A DNA stretch of 7,776 nt from Corynebacterium sp. (GTDB lineage Bacteria; Actinomycetota; Actinomycetes; Mycobacteriales; Mycobacteriaceae). Position 1 is the stretch's first letter; each line of letters starts with the position of its first letter. The stretch covers positions 1-7,776 of the forward strand of contig JAKDIS010000112.1 in NCBI GenBank assembly GCA_030450335.1. Direction: 5' to 3'. Made by a program: the position numbers and the translations under genes. Shown here one piece after another: positions 1 through 5,666 of this stretch. The notes beneath the pieces are model-generated. The model was not told where the DNA came from and made no database searches. It saw only the letters and a list, made by a program, of their open reading frames with translations.

Positions 1-607
1 CGCCGCGCAGGTCAAGGCAGCGGAGGACGCCGAGGACGCGGAAGCCGCCGAAGGTAGCGCGGGGCCTGCCGAGGAGATCCACGGGGTGTCCTCGCGTCCC
101 CCGCACGACCTCGGGGCACTGGACTACCTGGACGAGCCGGTGACCTCGGTGCTCGACATCGGCATCATCTCGCAGACCGCCGCGATCGCCGCGGAGTCGC
201 TGGGGCTGGGCACGGTGTTCCTCGGCTCGATGCGCAACGACATCGGCGCGGTGCAGGAGATCCTCGGCGTCCCGCAGGACGTGGTCCCGTTCCTCGGGCT
301 GGCGATCGGCTACGGCGATCCGTCGGAGAACGCCGGGGTGAAGCCGCGGCTGCCGATGGAGCTCTTCGTGCACCACGACCACTACAACGACCGTGGTGGC
401 GACGAAGCTGGTTCAGCCGGGGAGCGTGAGCGTGCCGCCCTGCTCGCCGACTACGACGAGGTTCTGGGCGCCTACTTCGCCCGCTACGGCCAGCACCCGC
501 AGTGGTCGACGCAGACGCTGCACCGGGTGTCGGACAAGGCCGCCACGAAGACGAAGCGTCACCTGCTGCGCCGCTTCCTGGAGCGCGCCGGCTTCGCACT
601 GCGGTAG
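1..607 (+). CDS. NfsA/Frp-type FMN-dependent NADPH oxidoreductase (nitroreductase family), 5' end outside the window
   Basis: The reading frame is open from base 2 with no start needed, so this is the C-terminal part (about 200 residues) of a gene that begins off the left edge. The GTG at 86 is an internal codon. The order of conserved pieces matches NfsA-like nitroreductases: a DIGIISQTAAIAAESLGLG stretch (the helix where NfsA has D-A-A-N-A-AAESLGLGG), then FLGSMRNDI, an I-L-G-VPQ-V-PFLGLAIGYG strand-turn, the KPRLP motif, and a C-terminal YDE...Y helix followed by W. These enzymes are cytoplasmic flavoproteins that reduce nitroaromatics, quinones or flavins with NADPH; the natural substrate cannot be read here. 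Just before the conserved core is an acidic Ala/Glu/Asp-rich low-complexity segment (bases 14-82), probably a surface loop. The stop TAG at 605 is followed almost at once by a hairpin. Family call is firm; the specific member is not. Confidence 0.88.
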   Translation, partial: AAQVKAAEDAEDAEAAEGSAGPAEEIHGVSSRPPHDLGALDYLDEPVTSVLDIGIISQTAAIAAESLGLGTVFLGSMRNDIGAVQEILGVPQDVVPFLGLAIGYGDPSENAGVKPRLPMELFVHHDHYNDRGGDEAGSAGERERAALLADYDEVLGAYFARYGQHPQWSTQTLHRVSDKAATKTKRHLLRRFLERAGFALR

Positions 608-609
608 TC

Positions 610-650
610 AGCAACCCCGGAGGGTGGTGCGACCATCCTCCGGGGTTGCT
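610..650 (+). terminator. Strong hairpin without U-tract, likely terminator of the nitroreductase gene
   Basis: Bases 610-627 and 633-650 form an 18-bp stem (17 Watson-Crick pairs and one G-U at 624/636) closed by a 5-base loop TGCGA. It starts three bases after the nitroreductase stop. No T-run follows (CCGTGGGG), so it is the U-less hairpin type common in GC-rich actinobacteria. It separates the nitroreductase from the ATPase gene. Because the stem is nearly perfect, it could also act on the opposite strand, or simply stabilise the mRNA 3' end. Confidence 0.8.
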
Positions 651-677
651 CCGTGGGGTGCCGCCCGCCCGGACTGT

Positions 678-691
678 TACCCTGCACAGAC
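678..691 (+). promoter_or_regulatory. Candidate -10 element for a leaderless ATPase transcript
   Basis: TACCCT at 678-683 fits the actinobacterial TANNNT -10 pattern, and its distance to the ATG at 692 would place transcription initiation at or within two bases of that ATG. No Shine-Dalgarno-like purine run precedes the ATG (CCTGCACAGAC), which fits leaderless translation. I see no convincing -35; the expected position falls between the terminator hairpin and the -10. Confidence 0.45.
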
Positions 692-2452
692 ATGACACGA
701 CGACCGGACTCAGCGTCAGACCTGCGAAGCACCCTGAACGGACTCGACGGTGCAGGCTACGGCGCGTACAAGAAGCTGCGCGGCTCCCACCGGCTGCACA
801 CCACCTCCGGCACACCGGTGACCCTGTCGATCGACAAGGTGCAGGCAGACCCCTTCGCCCCGCCGTCGTTGATCCAGGCCAGCGTGCCGTGGTCGGCGAC
901 CGGCATCCCCGGCGACGCGTCCGGCGAGGTCCCGCTGCGCGACCACCTCACCCGGCGCGTGGCCACCGCCCTGCGCGCCCACAACCCCTCCGGTGGCAAG
1001 GGCGCGGGTTTCCTGTCCGTCGATGCACCCGGCCAGCAGGTCCTGGACCGCAGCAGCGTGGCCGTCGAACCGGCGGGGAGAGCCGGGCAGGACGCCCACC
1101 TCACCGTCCGGCTCGAGGCGGCGATGCCCGCCCAGGGCCGACGCATCCGCGGCCGGGCGGCGGCGACGTTGCTGTGCGAGGTGCTGCCCGCGGTGGTGCA
1201 GGATGCGCTGCTCGACCTCGATACACCGTCGCTGGACGCTCTCGCCCAGGCCCGCAGAACCTACCGTGACCAGGAGTTCCTGCGCTCCTGGCTCGGCGGG
1301 GAGGGCCTGGTCGGCTTCGTGGCGGACGGTTCGGTCCTGCCGCGTGCGGCCGGCAACTCGCAGCGTCCGCTCACCAGCGCGGTCCCCTTCGAGGCCCCGG
1401 AGTCCCTGCGGCACACCGTGACGCTGCCCTCGGGCCGGACGGTGAGCGGGCTGGGCGTGCCGACGGGTGTCACCTTGATCGTCGGCGGCGGCTACCACGG
1501 CAAGTCCACGCTGCTCAACGCGCTGGAACTGGGGATCTACAACCACGTGCCCGGCGACGGCCGCGAGTTCGCCGTCACCGACGCCGACTCCGTCGCCCTG
1601 CGCGCCGAGGACGGACGCCCGGTCACCGACGTGGACATCTCCGCCTTCCTCCACGACCTGCCCGGCGGGACGAGCGGGAGAACTCCCGACACCAGCTGCT
1701 TCTCCACCACCAACGCCTCGGGCTCCACTTCCCAGGCCGCCGGACTCGTCGAGGCGGTGGACTCCGGTGCGACCACCCTGCTCATCGACGAGGACACCTC
1801 GGCGACGAACTTCATGATCCGCGACGACCGGATGCGCACCCTCGTGCCTGCTGCGAAGGAGCCGATCACCCCGCTGGTCGACCGCGCCCGCTCCCTGCAC
1901 GATGACCTGGGTGTCTCCACCGTGCTCGTCGCCGGCGGCTCGGGCATGTTCATCGACGTCGCCGACACGGTGATCATGCTGGACGGCTACCGTCCGGTGG
2001 ACGTCACCGCGCGCGCCGCCGAACTCGCCGAACCTGCCGGACGCACCGAGCCGATGCGGCGTCCTGCGCCCCGCACCCTGGCGCGTGCGTCGTTCTCCTC
2101 CCCGGGACGCGGCGGCAAGGGGCCACGGCCCCCGCAGGCGAAGGGCCTGCACACGGTGCGTGCCGGCGGGAAGTCGGACGAGGACCACATCGACCTGGCT
2201 GCCTGGTCGCAGCTCGTCGACTCCTCACAGACCAATGCCATCGCCGCCGCTCTCGCCGGGCTGGATCTCGACGGTGCCACTCCCCTGGTCGAGCTCGTCG
2301 ACGAGGTTGTCGCCCGGGTCGACCACGACGGGCTGGACGTACTGTCCACCCACGGCGCCGGACGCCACCCCGGGCATCTGGCGGGAGTGCGCCGCCACGA
2401 GATCGCCGCCGCGGTGAACCGCTACCGCGGACTACGCGCCACCCGGGCCTGA
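692..2452 (+). CDS. ABC-class ATPase domain protein (COG3044 / PF09818 type)
   Basis: The product is 586 aa and soluble, with no signal peptide or membrane segment. It matches the 'predicted ATPase of the ABC class' family along its whole length: N-terminal GAYKKLRG and IDKVQADPFA motifs, a GFVADGSVLPRA segment near residues 210-220, Walker A GGGYHGKST (265-273), an ABC-signature-like NASGSTSQA (341-349), Walker B LLIDED (363-368), and a C-terminal IDLAAWSQLVDSSQTNAIA motif after residue 500. Between them, residues 456-494 form a very basic Gly/Pro/Arg/Lys-rich linker. The bacterial role is not established; the trypanosome relative MRB1590 belongs to an RNA-editing complex, so a nucleic-acid role is plausible by inference. 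The ATG at 692 was chosen over the in-frame GTG at 653, because the latter sits on the edge of the terminator hairpin and the family N-terminus begins at the later start. The gene is probably monocistronic and converges with the lipoprotein gene, with 4 bases between stops. Confidence 0.92.
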   Translation: MTRRPDSASDLRSTLNGLDGAGYGAYKKLRGSHRLHTTSGTPVTLSIDKVQADPFAPPSLIQASVPWSATGIPGDASGEVPLRDHLTRRVATALRAHNPSGGKGAGFLSVDAPGQQVLDRSSVAVEPAGRAGQDAHLTVRLEAAMPAQGRRIRGRAAATLLCEVLPAVVQDALLDLDTPSLDALAQARRTYRDQEFLRSWLGGEGLVGFVADGSVLPRAAGNSQRPLTSAVPFEAPESLRHTVTLPSGRTVSGLGVPTGVTLIVGGGYHGKSTLLNALELGIYNHVPGDGREFAVTDADSVALRAEDGRPVTDVDISAFLHDLPGGTSGRTPDTSCFSTTNASGSTSQAAGLVEAVDSGATTLLIDEDTSATNFMIRDDRMRTLVPAAKEPITPLVDRARSLHDDLGVSTVLVAGGSGMFIDVADTVIMLDGYRPVDVTARAAELAEPAGRTEPMRRPAPRTLARASFSSPGRGGKGPRPPQAKGLHTVRAGGKSDEDHIDLAAWSQLVDSSQTNAIAAALAGLDLDGATPLVELVDEVVARVDHDGLDVLSTHGAGRHPGHLAGVRRHEIAAAVNRYRGLRATRA

Positions 2453-2456
2453 CCGG

Positions 2457-3377
2457 CTACTGGGGCACGGAACCTGGGGGCGTGGCGATGACCACGTCGT
2501 CCGGACCATTGCAGATCTCGCCCGCCTGAAGCTCCGCGCTGCGTCCGGCGGACGGAATGGAACAGCTCCACTCCCCGACCATCATGGCCAGGGTGTTGCC
2601 GCCGCCCTCGGACGGGGCGCGCTCGCGGTACTCGTCGATCACGCCCTCGGCCGTCAGGCACGACACCGAACCCTCGCGGACCTCCACCAACGTGTTGCCG
2701 GACGCCGCCCCGCACGTCGTACCCGCCGACACCGGTTCGTCGGTCTCGGCGTAGTCCTCGGTGATCTCAGGTTCATCGGGGGCCACGTGGTACTCGGAGT
2801 CGAGGACGTCGCCGGCGACGGTCATGGCGCGGTCCTCCCCGCTGACGGTCAGGCCGGTGTCGCCGACGGTGCAGTCGAGTTCACCCTCCTCCAGGGCGCA
2901 GGATGCCTCACCGACGCTGATCCTTTCCCCGTCCTGCAGTTCCCCCGGGGCCGGCGGCACGCCCTCGAGCAGCGTGTAGGTGACGCCCTCGGCGGTGATC
3001 GTCGCCGCACCCGGACGCTGCCGCTCGAAGGGCGGGACCTCGATGTCCGGGGCATCGTCCGGGGCGATACCGCTGCAGGTCACGGACGTGGAGTCGGACG
3101 CAGCACTGTCCTCGGCGACCACGCAGAGACCCATGTCCGCCGAATCCGAAGCACCCGTGCGGTAGTTGAAGATCGTGCGCCCGTCCCGCTCGAAGTCGGC
3201 CGGGTCGACGTCCACGACCGTCGGGGTGTCGGTCGCCGAGGCCGTCGCCGACGTCGATTCAGGGGCGAAGGTCGGCGTCGGTGCGTCCTGCCCGTCCCCT
3301 GAGGAGGAGCAGCCGACGATGAGGGATGCCACGGCAAAGGCACCGGTGGCGAGGGTGGTTATCTGTAGTCTCCGCAC
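2457..3377 (-). CDS. Uncharacterised secreted lipoprotein with eight cysteines in the mature chain
   Basis: I do not recognise a named family. The 306-aa product starts with a type II signal peptide: basic MRR, hydrophobic residues 6-22, and lipobox IVGC with the lipidated Cys at 23. A Ser/Thr/Pro/Ala-rich spacer (residues 24-53) follows, as expected for a surface lipoprotein. The mature part has Cys at 85, 101, 160, 169, 222, 240, 272 and 289, which suggests four disulfides and possibly two or three small modules. The last module (222-289) has a C-x17-C ... W-x-C-x16-C spacing that I associate with small actinobacterial exported domains, but could not check. The chain is strongly acidic. The start is GTG, without a clear Shine-Dalgarno, inside the last 19 bases of the M20 gene; translation is therefore probably coupled. 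No alternative start keeps the signal peptide. It is last in the metQ-M20 block, so a link to substrate capture at the surface is possible but only inferred. Confidence 0.82.
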   Translation of the reverse strand: MRRLQITTLATGAFAVASLIVGCSSSGDGQDAPTPTFAPESTSATASATDTPTVVDVDPADFERDGRTIFNYRTGASDSADMGLCVVAEDSAASDSTSVTCSGIAPDDAPDIEVPPFERQRPGAATITAEGVTYTLLEGVPPAPGELQDGERISVGEASCALEEGELDCTVGDTGLTVSGEDRAMTVAGDVLDSEYHVAPDEPEITEDYAETDEPVSAGTTCGAASGNTLVEVREGSVSCLTAEGVIDEYRERAPSEGGGNTLAMMVGEWSCSIPSAGRSAELQAGEICNGPDDVVIATPPGSVPQ

Positions 3378-4744
3378 AGGAACGTGTCTACCAGGTGGGC
3401 GTACGCCCTGACCGTCAAATCCAGATCCTCGAGGTACAGGTGCTCGTCGTGGGTGTGCAGCTGCGCGTTGACCTCGGCCAACGTGCGCTCGCGGGCGTTG
3501 AGGGCGAAGCCGTAGCCGACACCGCCGAGGCGCCTGGCGAAGCGAAGGTCGGACCCACCGGCGGCGAGGGCGGGCACGATCCTCGCCTCGGGGAAGAACT
3601 CCCCCACCGTCTCCCCGATCGCCCGGTACAGCGCGGAGTCGGTGGTCGACACCTCCGCCGGCTCGGAGATCAGCCGTTCGATGGTCACCTCGTCGGCCAA
3701 CTCACCGAGGACGGCGCGCAGTTCTGCGTCGACGGAGTCGTCGTCCTGCCCGGGCAGCGGGCGGATGTCGAGCTCCAGGTAACCGCCGGACGGCAGGACG
3801 TTGATCGCCTGACCGGCACGCAGCACCGTCGGCGCGATGGTCAGGTGCGACACCGCGTCGGCGTAGCGCGCCAGGTCACCGAACTGCAGGTAGGCGGCGT
3901 CGTCTGCACCCGCGAGCAGGGCGTCCTGCACGTCGGGGTCGAAGCGGAAGGCCTCGACGAAGCCCCGCCACAGCGGGTCCTTCGACACCGCCGGACGGTG
4001 CGCGGCGATGCGTCCGGCGACCTCAGCCAGGCGGGCGACGGTGAGGTCGCGGCCGAAGGGCTGCGAGCCGTGGCCGGCGTCGCCGGAGACGTGCAGACGA
4101 CGCTGGGCCGCGCCCTTCTCCCCGACGACGACCACCACGGCGTCCTGCCCGTCGGTGGTGGGCAGGTGCGATCCACCGGTCTCGGAGACGCAGTTGCGCC
4201 AGCTGAACGCGTCCGGGTGCTGCTCGGAGAGCCATTTCGCACCCAGCCCGCCGCGGGCCTCCTCGTCGGCGACGCCGACGAAGGTCAGCGTCCCGCGCGG
4301 TGGGCGGCCGGAGCTCGCGGCTCCCCGGGCGGCACGGGCGGCCTGCCGGGTGACCACCGCCATCGGCGCGGTGAGCCCCAGCATGTCCACGGTGCCGCGG
4401 CCGTAGATCCTGCCGTCGATGACCTCGCCGCCGAAGGGGTCGACGCTCCAGCGGTCGCGGTCGACCGGGACCACGTCGGTGTGGCCGAGGAAGGTCAGCG
4501 GTTCGGCGTCCGGGTCGCTGCCCGGCACGGTGACGATGATGCTGGTGCGCCCCTCACGCGGCTGCAGGCGGGTGACCTGAACGGACCCGGCGGCGATCTC
4601 CTCGGCGAAGAAGGCCTCCAGGGTGTCGGCGTTGCGGACCTCCTGGCCGGAGTCGGCGGTGAGGTCGTTGACGCAGGCGTTGCGCACCATCGCCTGCAGC
4701 AGGTCGAGGGAGTCTGTGTAGAGCTCGCCGTAGGAGTCGCTCAT
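3359..4744 (-). CDS. M20/M25/M40-family metallopeptidase or amidohydrolase (ArgE/DapE-like), cytoplasmic
   Basis: This 461-aa enzyme has the complete M20 di-metal site: LGHTDVVPV (H88, D90), YGRGTVDM (D120, bridging ligand), ADEEA (catalytic E161 and ligand E162), SETGG (E188) and the C-terminal HTHDE (H430). The inserted dimerisation domain lies roughly between residues 205 and 330 and carries GDAGHGSQP with the lid histidine H225. Family members hydrolyse N-acyl amino acids, succinyl-diaminopimelate, dipeptides or similar amides; the substrate cannot be fixed from sequence. There is no signal peptide, so it acts in the cytoplasm. Its ATG shares four bases (ATGA) with the metQ stop, and a GGAGG lies seven bases before the ATG inside metQ, so the two are translationally coupled. 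An M20 enzyme beside a metQ-type receptor is also known from streptococcal met transporter loci, which supports a role with the imported ligand. Confidence 0.93.
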   Translation of the reverse strand: MSDSYGELYTDSLDLLQAMVRNACVNDLTADSGQEVRNADTLEAFFAEEIAAGSVQVTRLQPREGRTSIIVTVPGSDPDAEPLTFLGHTDVVPVDRDRWSVDPFGGEVIDGRIYGRGTVDMLGLTAPMAVVTRQAARAARGAASSGRPPRGTLTFVGVADEEARGGLGAKWLSEQHPDAFSWRNCVSETGGSHLPTTDGQDAVVVVVGEKGAAQRRLHVSGDAGHGSQPFGRDLTVARLAEVAGRIAAHRPAVSKDPLWRGFVEAFRFDPDVQDALLAGADDAAYLQFGDLARYADAVSHLTIAPTVLRAGQAINVLPSGGYLELDIRPLPGQDDDSVDAELRAVLGELADEVTIERLISEPAEVSTTDSALYRAIGETVGEFFPEARIVPALAAGGSDLRFARRLGGVGYGFALNARERTLAEVNAQLHTHDEHLYLEDLDLTVRAYAHLVDTFLCGDYR

Positions 4745-5604
4745 CGCAGCGCCTCCGGCACGTACCAGTAGTCGCCCTCGCCACGGCCGTCGAGGTAGTC
4801 GGCGAACTCGTCGGAGCGGTAGGCCTCGACCACGGCGTCCGCCCAGTCGGTGTCGGTGTCCTCACCGCGCACCACGGCGACGAGCTCGAGGTCGGGCAGC
4901 AACTCCTCCTGCAGCAGCTGCAGGTCCGGGTCCACCCCGGCGGCGTAGGACATGGAGCCGGGGATCACCGCCCAGTCGACGTCGTCGAGCGCGCGCGAGA
5001 TCAACCCGGAGTCCAGGGTGCGGATGTCCAGGTCGTGGGGGTTGCCGGTGATGTCGGCGGCGGTGAGGTTGGTCTCGTCGGCGTCGTCGGCGAAGGTGAG
5101 CCAGCCGGCCTGGCCGAGGATGCGGTAGGCGCGCGAGGCGTTCGACGGGTCCTCGGGGATGCTCACGGACTGCCCGTCGGCGACGGCGTCGAGGTTGTCG
5201 TGGCGCGAGGAGTACAGGCCCGCCGGCACCGTGGGGATCGGCGTGATCGCCGCCAGGTCCGCCCCGGACTCGTTGTTGAAGTTCTCCATGTAGGCGGTGT
5301 GCTGGTCGACGTTGAGGTCCACGCTGCCCTCCTGCAGTGCGACGTCGGCCTGCTGCAGTTCGGAGAAGTCGTCGAAGGTGACCTCGTAGCCCTCGTCCTC
5401 GAGGATCGGCACCACGCCCTCGCGGAAGAGTTCGCTGTAGGGCCCCGGGGACGTCCCGACGCGGATCGTCCCGTCCTGCGCGTCGTTTGCGCCGGATGCG
5501 CAGGACGCCGCGCCCATCGCGAGCGCGGCGGCGACGGTCGTCGCCCCGGCTGCGCGTAGGACGCGGCGGGTGGTGCTGCCTGTGGCGCTGGTGGCGCTGG
5601 TCAT
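4741..5604 (-). CDS. metQ: MetQ/NlpA-family substrate-binding lipoprotein
   Basis: The 287-aa product is a solute-binding lipoprotein of the NlpA/MetQ type, which delivers D/L-methionine or related ligands to a MetNI ABC importer. The signal peptide has TRRVLR at 12-17, an Ala-rich core, and lipobox GAASC with Cys35. Typical landmarks follow: IRVGTSPGPYSE (47-58) for the first strand and loop, DQHTAYMENF (100-109), IPEDPSNASR (149-158) with N155 and R158, and ALDDVDWAVIP (205-215), ending in VPEALR. The start at 5604 was chosen because GAGGAG lies six bases upstream; a longer frame to GTG 5646 would begin inside an inverted repeat. The aromatic before QH and the Asn of the usual INTTYA segment of E. 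coli MetQ are replaced here, so ligand preference may differ. No metN or metI is adjacent; an M20 peptidase overlaps downstream. A McbR-type operator lies upstream. The family is sure; the exact ligand is not. Confidence 0.9.
   Translation of the reverse strand: MTSATSATGSTTRRVLRAAGATTVAAALAMGAASCASGANDAQDGTIRVGTSPGPYSELFREGVVPILEDEGYEVTFDDFSELQQADVALQEGSVDLNVDQHTAYMENFNNESGADLAAITPIPTVPAGLYSSRHDNLDAVADGQSVSIPEDPSNASRAYRILGQAGWLTFADDADETNLTAADITGNPHDLDIRTLDSGLISRALDDVDWAVIPGSMSYAAGVDPDLQLLQEELLPDLELVAVVRGEDTDTDWADAVVEAYRSDEFADYLDGRGEGDYWYVPEALR
4752..4756 (-). promoter_or_regulatory. Ribosome binding site of the M20 gene inside metQ
   Basis: On the minus strand GGAGG is followed by seven bases and the ATG at 4744. 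It lies in the last codons of metQ (Pro-Glu-Ala-Leu-Arg) and, with the ATGA stop/start overlap, supports coupled translation and fixes the M20 start. Confidence 0.75.
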
Positions 5605-5610
5605 GCTGGT

Positions 5611-5616
5611 CTCCTC
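5611..5616 (-). promoter_or_regulatory. Ribosome binding site of metQ, abutting an inverted repeat
   Basis: GAGGAG on the minus strand ends six bases before the ATG at 5604 and decides that start. The base next to it upstream (5617) is the last base of a perfect 12-bp inverted repeat, so RNA folding there would sit directly against the ribosome site. Confidence 0.8.
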
Positions 5617-5646
5617 GTGGTGGGTGGAACGTCGTCCACCCACCAC
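5617..5646 (-). repeat. Perfect 12-bp inverted repeat in the metQ leader
   Basis: GTGGTGGGTGGA (5617-5628) and TCCACCCACCAC (5635-5646) are exact reverse complements separated by ACGTCG. It fills almost all of the space between the McbR-type operator and the metQ Shine-Dalgarno. It may be a 5'-leader hairpin controlling ribosome access, a U-less terminator of the upstream butanediol dehydrogenase mRNA, or a second protein-binding operator. If metQ transcription starts from the TAGTGT -10 candidate, the first arm would be partly absent from the metQ mRNA, which would favour the last two options. Confidence 0.85.
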
Positions 5647-5666
5647 ACTAGACCAGTCAGTCTAGT
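5647..5666 (-). promoter_or_regulatory. McbR-type operator (TAGAC-N6-GTCTA) upstream of metQ
   Basis: Bases 5649-5653 (TAGAC), six bases CAGTCA, and 5660-5664 (GTCTA) match exactly the palindrome known for McbR, the TetR-type repressor of methionine, cysteine and sulfur uptake genes in Corynebacterium glutamicum, released by S-adenosylhomocysteine. The symmetry extends one base each way (ACTAGAC/GTCTAGT). The butanediol dehydrogenase stop lies in the N6 spacer. On the minus strand a weak promoter can be drawn with -10 TAGTGT (5650-5645) overlapping the operator and a poor -35 GTAACG 17 bases upstream, so McbR binding would block it. The sequence match is direct; McbR control is inferred. Confidence 0.72.

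Noticed and set aside
653..691. GTG start at 653 for the ATPase
   Set aside because: It lies directly on the terminator hairpin edge, adds 13 residues not typical of the family, and has no ribosome site.
716..2188. 490-codon minus-strand open frame opposite the ATPase gene
   Set aside because: It is a shadow of high GC content; the product is an Arg/Gly/Val-rich string with no domain, while the plus-strand frame has complete family motifs.
3326..4771. 481-codon plus-strand open frame opposite the M20 gene
   Set aside because: Low-complexity Val/Gly/Arg composition without recognisable motifs; the opposite strand encodes all M20 metal ligands in order.
5605..5646. GTG start at 5646 for MetQ
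   Set aside because: It begins in the inverted repeat and would put 14 polar residues before the signal peptide; the ATG at 5604 has a good GAGGAG.
5605..5656. SAM-responsive or other methionine riboswitch upstream of metQ
   Set aside because: The leader is only about 50 bases and shows one simple hairpin, far too short for known SAM riboswitch folds; the McbR-type site explains control better.
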